Positions 35,901 through 43,174 of a stretch of 64,000 nucleotides of DNA are shown here, piece by piece. The stretch's first letter is position 1; every line of letters starts with the position of its first letter. Source of the DNA: Flavobacterium flavigenum (lineage in GTDB: Bacteria > Bacteroidota > Bacteroidia > Flavobacteriales > Flavobacteriaceae). The stretch lies in the NCBI RefSeq assembly GCF_027111255.2, contig NZ_CP114285.2, forward strand, positions 4,092,001-4,156,000, written 5' to 3'. The notes below the pieces were generated by a model. The model did not search any database and was not told the origin of the DNA. It saw only the letters and a program-made list of their open reading frames with translations. The position numbers and the translations under genes are program-made.

Positions 35901-38588
35901 TAGGTCTGCTACTTCACGATCGCTTTGGTCAACAAACGGGAACTCTGCATTTGACATATTTCCTAATGTTTTGCCGCTGATAACATCATTTGATTTTTTG
36001 TAATTTCCCCAGACATCATAAGCTTTCATGTCATAAGGAACATTCAAATCATATTGTATATTGTTAACAGTTACTTTAGGAGCATAGTTGAAAACATAGG
36101 GAGTAAATTTCCCCATTTTTGAGTTTTTATAAGTAAAATAAACTTTGCTTAGCGTTAACTTACCTCTTTCTCCATCAAGGGCATGATTCTCTTTGTTAGC
36201 TCCTGTATTGTTTTTATTGTTGTCAATTCCGGGGCACAAACTATAATTATACTCAAAATGCGCTTCTTTGATTGGTGTTGGATCTTCTTTTGCTTCGTAT
36301 TCGGGCTTAGAATAAAGTGAGATTTTATCGAGTTTGTACATTTTAGAATCCTCGCCCAATCCACCATTTTCACCTGCGACTCCATAACCATCTTTTCTTT
36401 CTGAGAGATGAAAAATGGCCACATGTGTTTTGGTAACTATTTTTTTAACATACAGTAATTCTTTTTCTCCATAGATGTAATTCCCTTTATTGTCTTTCTT
36501 GCTGGCACGTAGTCCTTCGTCATAATTGGCCATATCTTCTTTGAATGGGATCCTCCACTTATAAGTAGATTTGGCCTTGTTTTTATTTTCGTACTCAAAT
36601 TTAGTATAGGTGCCTAAGTCATCATCAGAAGGACCGTCATCAGTTAAATCCTGATAGTCAGATGATAAAACAGAGGTTAGTAAATAAGTATGGGCATACG
36701 CAGGTGTAGTAATACGGTTAAAGTATTTATCACCATCCTGATCATTATTTATAGAATTGTCAACATTTTTTCGATAAGGAACCAAACCAGTTTTAAAGTC
36801 TGCATCTTTTGCTTCGCCCACATCAAAAGTAGTTTCTTTTTTAATGGTATTATAAGCAGCACGCCCATAAATATAGCGTTCACCGCCGTCTTTGGTGATT
36901 TTTATTTCTGAAGTATGATGATCATGTTTTCCTTTTATAGAAAAAGGGCTGATGTTGTCAAAACCTTCTTTATTTTTGTATTTGCTTGATCCATAACTTA
37001 AAGCTTCTGATCGTGTTAATTTCTGGATAGATTGATTTCGTGACAGACGTTTTTTACGTACAATTGAACCAGTTCCATCCACCTTTGGTTTTGTAGTAAT
37101 ATCAGTATAGTAGTTTTTACTGGTTTTTCTTGAAAATTTTCCTCCTTCAATGTTTAACCTTATGGGGCTATAACCTCCTAAATTTTCTTCCAGAATGTTT
37201 AATTCCTGATCAACATGGCTTCCTCCGATATTCTTGAAAAAGACTTTTTCATAATCAGGGCTGTTACCGCTCTTTTTTTCTTTAAATCTTTCTAAAGCAG
37301 GATTCAATTGGTTCCATATCACAGATTTGCTCTTGCCTAAGGTAACTGTTGCATCGACCCCAAAGTGTACACCACCGCCTGCACCAAACTCAAGACCTAA
37401 ATTTCCTCCGAAACTTGCATCAGTAGTTTCATTGTCGTATACATAACCTACCTGAGATTTGTAAGGACGATACATTCCTGAAATTCCTTGTCCCTGAATA
37501 CTATATAAGTCATAAGTATTGTTTGTAACAGGTAATGATGTTGTATTTTTATTAAATGTTCTGTCTTTCTCTCTGTTAAAATCTAAAATATCAGATTTAC
37601 CGGCATTGTAGGTGTTTTCAAATCCATAGGCTTTTTCAGTTTTGTATTTTTCAGAGTCTTTTATACCCTGACTTGAAACATAACCTGAGAATTTTGCACC
37701 CCCTTCAACTCCCCAAAATTCGCCTTCAACATTTACATTAAACATATAGTTAGAAGAAGTCATTCCAACTCTTTTGGTAGGAGTAAAGGAAGCATTATTT
37801 ACAGATACGATTGATCCAAAGTCATAGCCTGTTGTTGCTATAACATTATTAATTTTAGCAGTTACTCTAACAGAAGGGGAAAGTGTAACACTCTCAACAC
37901 CTTTTCTGCTATTATAAGTGGTGCCAGCATTCAGTCCTAAACCAACATTTGCATTATCTGTAATTCCTAATCTTCGAGAAAAAGACATTTTAGGTGACAC
38001 GGATACTCCCTCAGATGCAGAAGAGGTAAGGTCCATTCCTACTGAAAGATTCTCACTAATTTGATAGCTCAGACCAGCATTTGTAGATACGCCAACACCA
38101 TCATAATTATTGTATTTAATCCCAAGACCAAAGTTGGCTTTTGCTTCTTTAATCCCAAAAGCTGTTATAAAAACATTTGCACTTGAACCAATGGTAATAT
38201 TAGGTTTTAAGTTGTTTTCATAAATCATTTCATCTCCGTTAAAATCGTCCGGGAGACCACGTAGCTGTCTGTTTATTTGTCCAACATCCAGGTTCCAGCC
38301 AAGCCCTACCCACGAAGCTTCCTGATCCATAGTTACTCCGGAGTTGTACGCAAGATTGATTGGATATCCTCCAACATCCATGATTGGGATATTATAATTG
38401 AAATCGCCACTCGCCAAATCTACCATATCTGAGGTACCGATAGGTGTGAAGGCTTCAAATTCCGGTTGGGAGGGACCACCAGTCAAAGCATAAATCTGCA
38501 TCGGCTGAAGGGTTTCCAACAATATCATCATGGCTAAATAAATAGCAACTGTTTTTTTAAATTTACTTATTTTTCTTTGCTGGATCAT
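32943..38588 (-). CDS. Giant YD/Rhs-type shell protein, N-terminal (TcB/SpvB-like) half
   Basis: The 1,881-aa protein has a basic N-terminus and a signal-like hydrophobic segment (AIYLAMMILLETLQPMQIYA). Residues of about 48-115 (MVDLASGDFNYNIPIMDVGG, then SWVGLGWNLDVGQINR) are the hallmark opening of large Bacteroidota YD/Rhs proteins and resemble SpvB/TcB-type openings. Near the end it has YSPYGQEVENKDALNRYSSA and GYNNRFPVAVASN, then stops soon after a segment HTGRKSLRIAPGK. Relatives I recall continue with a carbohydrate-binding-like and YD segment; that type of segment is instead found at the end of the LRR-VWA protein. It overlaps the lipoprotein gene by 4 bp. I infer it forms half of the Rhs cocoon or a surface scaffold. 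Confidence 0.75.
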   Translation of the reverse strand: MIQQRKISKFKKTVAIYLAMMILLETLQPMQIYALTGGPSQPEFEAFTPIGTSDMVDLASGDFNYNIPIMDVGGYPINLAYNSGVTMDQEASWVGLGWNLDVGQINRQLRGLPDDFNGDEMIYENNLKPNITIGSSANVFITAFGIKEAKANFGLGIKYNNYDGVGVSTNAGLSYQISENLSVGMDLTSSASEGVSVSPKMSFSRRLGITDNANVGLGLNAGTTYNSRKGVESVTLSPSVRVTAKINNVIATTGYDFGSIVSVNNASFTPTKRVGMTSSNYMFNVNVEGEFWGVEGGAKFSGYVSSQGIKDSEKYKTEKAYGFENTYNAGKSDILDFNREKDRTFNKNTTSLPVTNNTYDLYSIQGQGISGMYRPYKSQVGYVYDNETTDASFGGNLGLEFGAGGGVHFGVDATVTLGKSKSVIWNQLNPALERFKEKKSGNSPDYEKVFFKNIGGSHVDQELNILEENLGGYSPIRLNIEGGKFSRKTSKNYYTDITTKPKVDGTGSIVRKKRLSRNQSIQKLTRSEALSYGSSKYKNKEGFDNISPFSIKGKHDHHTSEIKITKDGGERYIYGRAAYNTIKKETTFDVGEAKDADFKTGLVPYRKNVDNSINNDQDGDKYFNRITTPAYAHTYLLTSVLSSDYQDLTDDGPSDDDLGTYTKFEYENKNKAKSTYKWRIPFKEDMANYDEGLRASKKDNKGNYIYGEKELLYVKKIVTKTHVAIFHLSERKDGYGVAGENGGLGEDSKMYKLDKISLYSKPEYEAKEDPTPIKEAHFEYNYSLCPGIDNNKNNTGANKENHALDGERGKLTLSKVYFTYKNSKMGKFTPYVFNYAPKVTVNNIQYDLNVPYDMKAYDVWGNYKKSNDVISGKTLGNMSNAEFPFVDQSDREVADLYAATWLLKTIQLPSGGKIEVNFEADDYAFVQNKQAMQMFKVVGSGNDPSGTIYNDINKISLGKYIYIEIDQNFDIHQTNAVKKFEDTYLKSIGGEDNPLYFRFLLNMTTTKPLPGASEDKFDYVTGYVRKDISGYSLFEIGVKKYASIPVQDTGSGDSFESSTPVSPIQKVNPIQKAGWNFGRQYLSRLMYDKHREEDTKNVKGIVMQLIGWMPELLNIFKSPDKQLKDNGIASKFVTNKSWIRLMNPNGHKIGGGSRVKNIQLHDQWDVMTDNGDDADYKQFYGQKYTYTDVDGKSSSGVATYEPLGCKENPFVKPFYDKNKKELLLGPDTENYVEEPFGESFFPSPKITYSRVMVANLPREKTENSQTMVVKKHATGAVVTEFYTSKDFPTIADRTTLASQFDKSTPLASLLNLNVKNHITLSQGFSVHTNDMDGKMKNQQVYGEDQKKPISGVEYNYSKTTTVQNLNSGRLNNTISTIDSKGAIRDKLVGVDYDVINDFRESTTTTTTAGAHFNLATLPFTLIVIVVPTLIPTYSKHEDQIRTATTTKVIHSSGILVEKVAFDNGSKVSTKNIAWDADTGEVLVTETTNEYKDHYYSFNFPAYWSYAGMSQAAKNAELTSKIEPSDNGYKFEGNSTEKPSDYLINGDEVWVTGKDSEGFKQYIRAWVVKLTDTNFKLLDINGKLVKNILTDGKMKVIRSGYRNMQMASMASITSMRNPLYKYNSNNDITGPRDVIAAAESENNPAYLPNANDRIVNASAVEYNDIWPSQCECNLPKMTFREDGSLIYEYEKIISADDDADSDKYYNPYLYNVLGNWRANKSYAYLTGRNYTADPTPRKTGFFIDFASFYLFEDNKWGKKNTDKWTSASEVTQYSPYGQEVENKDALNRYSSALYGYNNRFPVAVASNTKYNELAADGFEDYDNEECTKASHFDYKAQLKQNDISVSSSQSHTGRKSLRIAPGKKATVKKQVILCAPTGAPVQ

Positions 38589-39193
38589 AAGGCTAATGGA
38601 GTATAGGTATCTTTAAATTTAAATTTTATGGTGCCCTTTCTAAAAAGGTAATCTGTATATACTAATTGTATTTTATCATTTGGGTCAATTCCGGAGAAGA
38701 ACAGCATCACTTTTTGATAAGGAGCTATTTTGTAACTGCGTTCATAAGTAACTCCCGAGCATCGAATAGTATCTTTTTTTGAAGTCACAACATAAAAGTC
38801 TTTATCAAGACCAAAAGACATATATTTTACAGCATCAGTATATTCCATTCCTGTAAAATCTTTAGCCAGTAAATCTTTCTCTTCGTCCTGCTGAAAAGTA
38901 AATTCAATTACACGTTCTCTTTTATTTTCTTCATAAAGAGAATCTACTGTTTTTAAATTTTCTGTTCCCTGATCTTTTAGAAAATAATACTGAATAGGAA
39001 CTTCAGTAGCAGTAAAACCGATATCCTCAATTTTTTGGGTATAGGCACGGGATTTCCATCCTATTTTTTCTAAGTTAAAATAGCGGTCTCTTATCTCTGA
39101 ATCGTCAATTTTTTTTGATTGGGAATCTTCTTTTTTACAGGAAAACAAAGCAAGAAGCACAAAGGCTAAAACAAGCCTACTTAAGTCCTTCAT
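38585..39193 (-). CDS. Lipoprotein heading the Rhs/LRR operon
   Basis: The 202-aa product has a lipoprotein signal with lipobox LALFSC and a Lys-rich stretch after the cysteine, then a charged domain rich in aromatic residues. I know no family for it. It overlaps the OmpH-like gene by 17 bp upstream and the 1,881-aa shell gene by 4 bp (ATGA), so translation is coupled on both sides. As a membrane-anchored partner it may help assemble or export the giant proteins. That role is inferred from position only. Confidence 0.6.
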   Translation of the reverse strand: MKDLSRLVLAFVLLALFSCKKEDSQSKKIDDSEIRDRYFNLEKIGWKSRAYTQKIEDIGFTATEVPIQYYFLKDQGTENLKTVDSLYEENKRERVIEFTFQQDEEKDLLAKDFTGMEYTDAVKYMSFGLDKDFYVVTSKKDTIRCSGVTYERSYKIAPYQKVMLFFSGIDPNDKIQLVYTDYLFRKGTIKFKFKDTYTPLAL

Positions 39194-39680
39194 ATTTTTT
39201 GTTTATGTAAGTAAGTAAATCGTTTGTAACGTCGATATTTTCATCAGCAAATAAGACATTTGTTTTGCTTTCAGAGCCAATTATAAGCTGGTATTTGTTT
39301 TCTTTTGAAAATTCTGAAGAATAACTTTTTATTCTTGCCCAGATTTTTGAGGATTGTTCAGCAGCGAAATATTGATTAAACTGTTCTAATTCTTCTTTTT
39401 GCTGAACAAATTGCTGCATTAACAGTTTTTTTTCTGACGGAGAAATTTCCGGCGATTGGAGTTTTGCATATAAAGAATCGACTGTTGTTTTTTTCAGATT
39501 GAATTCTTTTTCTCCTGAATTTTTTAACTCCTTTGTCATGTTAAAATTATCAAAGAGTTTGATGTTATCGACATACACAATTTTAGGAGAATTGTTGTAA
39601 GTAAATAGTATGAAAAATAGTAAGATTATGATTGCTAATATATTACAGAATATTAAAACACTTTTGTAGTTTTTTATCAC
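39177..39680 (-). CDS. OmpH/Skp-like membrane-anchored periplasmic protein
   Basis: The 167-aa product starts with GTG (no ATG in frame nearby). An N-terminal membrane helix (VLIFCNILAIIILLFFILF) is followed by IVYVDNIKLFDNF, a long helical arm (residues 45-110) and the end VLFADENIDVTNDLLTYIN. This matches the order in OmpH/Skp chaperones: a strand, coiled-coil tentacle, then a strand with a D-x-T-D helix. Skp captures unfolded outer-membrane proteins in the periplasm. Here the protein keeps an inner-membrane anchor and is the first gene of a 32-kb operon of giant secreted proteins, so a dedicated holdase is a reasonable inference. Confidence 0.65.
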   Translation of the reverse strand: MIKNYKSVLIFCNILAIIILLFFILFTYNNSPKIVYVDNIKLFDNFNMTKELKNSGEKEFNLKKTTVDSLYAKLQSPEISPSEKKLLMQQFVQQKEELEQFNQYFAAEQSSKIWARIKSYSSEFSKENKYQLIIGSESKTNVLFADENIDVTNDLLTYINKKYEGLK

Positions 39681-39703
39681 AGATTTGGTTGTTAAATTTC
39701 CTG

Positions 39704-39734
39704 CAAATGTAAATTTTTTTTTAAAATGTTAAAA
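39704..39734 (-). promoter_or_regulatory. Candidate promoter of the 32-kb Rhs/LRR operon
   Basis: The minus strand reads TTTT, a 19-base spacer and TACATTTG, close to the Bacteroidota consensus. The -7 box ends about 24 bp before the GTG start, so the leader would be short. No other box as good lies nearer the first gene. Confidence 0.45.
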
Positions 39735-39752
39735 TATTTCCCACTTTTTTTG

Positions 39753-39782
39753 TTAAAGATTTTAACATTTGTTAATCTTTAA
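39753..39782. promoter_or_regulatory. Extended palindrome upstream of the operon promoter
   Basis: TTAAAGATT pairs with AATCTTTAA, and inside it TTAAC-ATTT-GTTAA forms a second perfect inverted repeat. Together they make a near-continuous 12-base palindrome with a 2-base bulge. It sits about 20 bp upstream of the -33 position of the giant operon, a usual place for a regulator site. It is AT-rich, so chance is not excluded. Confidence 0.4.
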
Positions 39783-40064
39783 ATAAGAGTATGAAATGGA
39801 AATCTAAAATATAAATGATCAATTCGATTTTCTTTTTTTCAGTTTAAAAATCAACTTTCTTACAAATATTTAAAATCACTTTAATAATTCTTAATGGGAA
39901 ACTAAAACAAATATCTTTCGAGTAAAAGCAAAGAGTTAGATAAATGCGACTGACATCATAATTATAGTAAAGAATACTATTTTTTAAGGTAATTGATAAT
40001 TTTGTTTTTCTTTTAAATTGTTATTAATATGTTGATAAATAATATTTTATAGATTGTTTCTGCG
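39783..40064. other. AT-rich intergenic DNA, no gene seen
   Basis: This part of the gap between the divergent operon and the small ORF is very AT-rich, has stops in all frames and shows no RNA gene or repeat that I recognise. Confidence 0.5.
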
Positions 40065-40095
40065 ATTGTTTTAAAATAATTAATAGTTATATTTG
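40065..40095 (+). promoter_or_regulatory. Promoter of the 82-aa ORF
   Basis: ATTG, a 19-base spacer and TATATTTG match the Bacteroidota promoter layout well, 38 bp before the ATG at 40134. Confidence 0.5.
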
Positions 40096-40133
40096 AATTA
40101 ATCAAACGGTTTATTAATTTAAAAATATTTACT

Positions 40134-40382
40134 ATGGATAAAGCTATAAAACTAAAAGTTCGTAAGGAATTAAATGGTCAGCAGCAGTTGAATATAATTA
40201 GATTAAAAGGAAGTTTAATTTCGAAAGGATACACAGAAATAATACATATTCTGGATCAGGATGATGAATTTCATATCAATTCATTTGCAACACCTTCAGA
40301 AAGTACTAATGAAGTGCAGGAATATATTACTGCATTTATAAGTAAAGAAAATTTGACTGATACAATAAGCCTGTATAAATAA
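40134..40382 (+). CDS. Small hypothetical protein (82 aa)
   Basis: The 82-aa product has no signal peptide or membrane helix. It alternates charged helix-like and strand-like segments (LNIIRLKGSLISKG, then TEIIHILDQDDEFHI). I do not recognise the family. A well-placed promoter upstream and a codon composition like real genes support it. It is divergent from the giant operon, so a regulatory link with it is possible but nothing in the sequence shows one. Confidence 0.5.
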   Translation: MDKAIKLKVRKELNGQQQLNIIRLKGSLISKGYTEIIHILDQDDEFHINSFATPSESTNEVQEYITAFISKENLTDTISLYK

Positions 40383-40619
40383 TACTTTTAGTTATTATAG
40401 AAACGAAGATCAAAAATAATCAACAATAAATTGATAACTTTTTAAAACCAGGTTTAAAAAAGATAAAACTACCAAAATCACTAATTTCCAAGGCTATTTC
40501 TTTAGCTTTTTAGGACTTTATGCTTCCGAATAAACACGTAAAATAGCTTCGGTATTTGATTTTCTCAGATGAATTCCAGCTGTTATCCATTTAAATTTTG
40601 ATACCGTCTATTGTATTAA

Positions 40620-41093
40620 TTGGAAAATATAGGATATTTACAGACTATTTTTTCCAAAATTGTTTCGATATTGAAACATCTAATTTTCAATGTAGATCTC
40701 ACACTTTATGGAGATAATCATGTAACAAATGAAAGTGAAATATGTGTTTTTAATTCTGAAAAACCTTTTTAGAATCACTCAATGAGAAAAACTTAAAGTT
40801 AATTAACAAACCTTATTTTAAGTATCCTAAGGTGTTTAGAATTCAGCTTTGTTTAGAGAAGTTTTATAAAGTAATTATTTTAAATCTAAATTATAAATAT
40901 AAGAAAAAATTTATAAACAATTTTTTGGGATGATAAAAATCAAGAAAATAACACTTATGTTTATAGAATTGAAGATGTCTTCGAATTTAATTCTGATTGG
41001 CAAAATTTTAGATCTAAATATAATTATAAAAAAAAGATGATTGGCTTTTATAAACAAGCTATGAGAAAACAAAAAAGCTCCAGATTTCTCTGA
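40620..41093 (+). pseudogene. Decayed gene with at least two frameshifts
   Basis: No long frame exists, yet protein-like segments follow one another in changing frames: YRIFTDYFFQNCFDIETSNF, then VDLTLYGDNHVTNESEICVF, then after a shift ESLNEKNLKLINKPYFKYPK and LEKFYKVIILNLNYKYKKKF, and after a second shift NNTYVYRIEDVFEFNSDWQN followed by FRSKYNYKKKMIGFYKQAM. The order and composition suggest one former gene of roughly 150 aa or more. The final stop falls inside the tRNA terminator. I cannot name the family. Between 40,383 and 40,620 I see nothing. Confidence 0.45.
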
Positions 41094-41099
41094 AGCTTT
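41070..41099 (-). terminator. Terminator of the initiator tRNA transcript
   Basis: On the minus strand AAAGCTTCAGA pairs with TCTGGAGCTTT with one mismatch and is followed by TTTTTTGTTTT. It lies 8 bp beyond the tRNA 3' end. Confidence 0.7.
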
Positions 41100-41106
41100 G
41101 TCTTAG

Positions 41107-41179
41107 TAGCGGGAACAGGACTCGAACCTGTGACCTTCGGGTTATGAGCCCGACGAGCTGCCTACTGCTCTATCCCGCG
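41107..41179 (-). tRNA. Initiator tRNA-Met (anticodon CAT)
   Basis: The 73-base cloverleaf has anticodon loop CTCATAA. The 1-72 position is unpaired (C opposite T) and three consecutive G-C pairs close the anticodon stem (GGG/CCC), both marks of the initiator species; the D stem has A11-T24. The T arm CAGGTTCGAGTCCTG is intact. The CCA end is not encoded. It is read away from era. Confidence 0.93.
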
Positions 41180-41268
41180 ATGTTTCGGGTGCAAAGATAC
41201 GCCGATTTTTGAGAATTCCAACGAAAACTTTAAAAAATGTTTTATTTTCTCTATTAACTTGATATGAC

Positions 41269-41276
41269 TACCTTTG
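41269..41276 (+). promoter_or_regulatory. -7 box of the era promoter
   Basis: TACCTTTG matches TAnnTTTG, 20 bp before the era ATG, with TTTT about 19 bases upstream as a weak -33 element. Confidence 0.5.
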
Positions 41277-41296
41277 CAGACTAAAATAGAACAAAA

Positions 41297-42178
41297 ATGT
41301 CACATAAAGCAGGATTCGTAAACATTATCGGAAATCCAAATGTTGGAAAATCAACCTTGATGAATGCCTTCGTTGGAGAAAGATTATCCATCATTACATC
41401 AAAAGCACAAACTACACGTCACAGGATTTTAGGAATCGTAAACGGAGAAGACTTTCAGTTAGTATTGTCTGATACGCCCGGAATCATTAAACCGGCATAC
41501 GAAATGCAGGAATCAATGATGAATTTCGTTAAATCGGCTTTTGAAGATGCTGACATTTTAATTTATATGGTCGAGATAGGAGAGCAGGACTTAAAAGATG
41601 AAGCTTTCTTTAATAAAATCATTTACGCAAAGATTCCCGTTTTATTATTATTGAATAAAATCGACAATTCAAATCAGGAACAATTAGAAGAGCAAGTAGC
41701 ATTTTGGAAAGCAAAAGTGCCAAATGCAGAGATTTTCCCGATTTCGGCCTTGCAGAATTTTAATGTTCCGGAAGTTTTTACCAGAATTATTGATTTGCTT
41801 CCAGAATCTCCGGCTTATTACCCAAAAGATCAATTAACAGACAAGCCAGAGCGTTTCTTTGTAAACGAAACTATCCGTGAAAAAATCCTTTTAAACTATA
41901 GTAAAGAGATTCCGTATGCGGTTGAAATCGTAACAGAAGAATTCCATGAAGACGAAAAAATTATCAGAATCCGTTCGGTAATTATGGTGGAGCGCGATAC
42001 GCAAAAGGGAATCATCATCGGCCACAAAGGTGCAGCACTGAAAAAAGTCGGGACCGATGCCCGGGCTGATTTAGAGAAATTCTTCGGAAAACAAATTCAC
42101 ATTGAGCTTTACGTAAAAGTGAACAAAAACTGGAGAAGCAATGCGAATATGCTAAAACGATTCGGATATAATCAGTAA
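41297..42178 (+). CDS. era: GTPase Era
   Basis: The 293-aa protein has the GTPase motifs GNPNVGKST (G1), the TT switch (KAQTTRHR), DTPG (G3) and NKID (G4) in residues 1-170, then a C-terminal KH domain with the RNA-binding loop GHKGAALKKVG (about 238-248). Era binds the 3' end of 16S rRNA and helps mature the 30S subunit. Length and motif order are standard. A CHAP-domain gene and then a second ribosome-assembly GTPase, der, follow on the same strand. Confidence 0.97.
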   Translation: MSHKAGFVNIIGNPNVGKSTLMNAFVGERLSIITSKAQTTRHRILGIVNGEDFQLVLSDTPGIIKPAYEMQESMMNFVKSAFEDADILIYMVEIGEQDLKDEAFFNKIIYAKIPVLLLLNKIDNSNQEQLEEQVAFWKAKVPNAEIFPISALQNFNVPEVFTRIIDLLPESPAYYPKDQLTDKPERFFVNETIREKILLNYSKEIPYAVEIVTEEFHEDEKIIRIRSVIMVERDTQKGIIIGHKGAALKKVGTDARADLEKFFGKQIHIELYVKVNKNWRSNANMLKRFGYNQ

Positions 42179-42186
42179 ATTTTTTT

Positions 42187-42270
42187 GGGCGTGTCCCAAG
42201 GGCCGGGCTGTACACTATATCTTTTGTGGCGAACCCCGCCACAAAAGGATGTCGTTTCCATCCCTCACGC
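42187..42270. repeat. Hairpin intergenic repeat upstream of the CHAP gene
   Basis: This GC-richer block of 84 bp has a perfect 11-bp hairpin, CTTTTGTGGCG / CGCCACAAAAG with a 5-base loop (42,221-42,247). It resembles the short dispersed intergenic repeats I recall from Flavobacterium genomes. It may act as an era terminator. Confidence 0.6.
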
Positions 42271-42307
42271 AATAGAACTAAAAAGAACATTATTCTTAAA
42301 CAGAGAA

Positions 42308-42898
42308 ATGAAAATTAAAAAGATTACACTCCTGATTATTTCAGTTTTAGTTTTGGGTTACGCAGGAATAAAAGTCGTAAAAAAAGTAAATTTAAACAGT
42401 GATTATGTAATCGGGCAGCCACTTGATAGTTTAAACGGAGTCAAAGTATATTACAACGGTGGAGTTGATAACGTTGTCGAGAGAAACGTTACAAAAGACA
42501 ATTACAACTTAGGGCTAAAATACCAATGTGTTGAATTCGTAAAACGATATTATTACGAACATTACAATCATAAAATGCCAGACGCTTACGGGCATGCAAA
42601 AGACTTTTTTGATCCTAAAATAAAAGATGGCGAATTGAATTTGAACCGGAATTTAATTCAATACACAAATCCGGGTAAAGCAAGACCTGAAATCGGCGAT
42701 TTGGTAATTTTTTCGGGATCGTTGTTAAATAGGTTTGGACATGTGGCCATAATTTCTCAGGTTTCTGAAAATGAAGTTGAAATTATTCAGCAGAATCCGG
42801 GGCCATTCAGCAGTTCCAGAGAAGTTTTTGCTTTAAAAAATCAGGAAGGAAATTATAAAATCGAAAATGACAGATTGCTGGGCTGGCTGAGAAAATAA
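42308..42898 (+). CDS. CHAP-domain (cysteine amidase/peptidase-like) exported protein
   Basis: The ATG at 42308 gives 196 aa; an in-frame TTG at 42185 would translate the hairpin repeat and is not credible. Residues 1-25 are a signal or anchor helix (KKITLLIISVLVLGYAG). The CHAP motifs follow: Cys in LGLKYQCVEFVKRYYY and His in FGHVAIISQV, with a downstream acidic or Asn residue (IIQQNPGP). CHAP enzymes use Cys-His to hydrolyse peptidoglycan amides or glutathionylspermidine. The N-terminal helix points to the periplasm and a cell-wall role. The gene is flanked on both sides by hairpin repeats, between era and der. Confidence 0.8.
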   Translation: MKIKKITLLIISVLVLGYAGIKVVKKVNLNSDYVIGQPLDSLNGVKVYYNGGVDNVVERNVTKDNYNLGLKYQCVEFVKRYYYEHYNHKMPDAYGHAKDFFDPKIKDGELNLNRNLIQYTNPGKARPEIGDLVIFSGSLLNRFGHVAIISQVSENEVEIIQQNPGPFSSSREVFALKNQEGNYKIENDRLLGWLRK

Positions 42899-42930
42899 TA
42901 ATAACAAAAATATTCTTGTAACCTAAAGGC

Positions 42931-43010
42931 CTAGCCCAGATAGAAGCGGCATCCTTTTTCTGGCTTCTTTAGCCAGGAAAAGATATAGCGAATAGCTGGA
43001 ATATGCTCCT
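42931..43010. repeat. Hairpin intergenic repeat downstream of the CHAP gene
   Basis: CTTTTTCTGGCT pairs with AGCCAGGAAAAG across a 5-base loop (42,954-42,982) with one wobble position. The flanks (CTAGCCCAGATAGAAGCGGC) look like the same dispersed family as the repeat at 42,187-42,270, in the opposite orientation. Confidence 0.55.
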
Positions 43011-43070
43011 GAAAATAACAAGAAAAACTTAGGTACTTAGAAACTTATTAGCTTAGGAGCTTTTTTTAAC

Positions 43071-43078
43071 TACCTTTG
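43071..43078 (+). promoter_or_regulatory. -7 box of the der promoter
   Basis: TACCTTTG, the same octamer as at era, lies about 97 bp before the der ATG, so the leader would be long. No clear -33 element is seen. Confidence 0.4.
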
Positions 43079-43174
43079 CAAAAAATTAAAACACAGTATT
43101 TTGGATTAACGATTTATATGATTTTGCTCAAAACAGAATCTAAATCTGAGATCTGAGATGTAAAATTCAAAAAA

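Noticed and set aside
42185..42307. N-terminal extension of the CHAP protein from a TTG.
   Set aside because: It would translate a hairpin repeat. The ATG at 42308 starts a proper signal or anchor helix.
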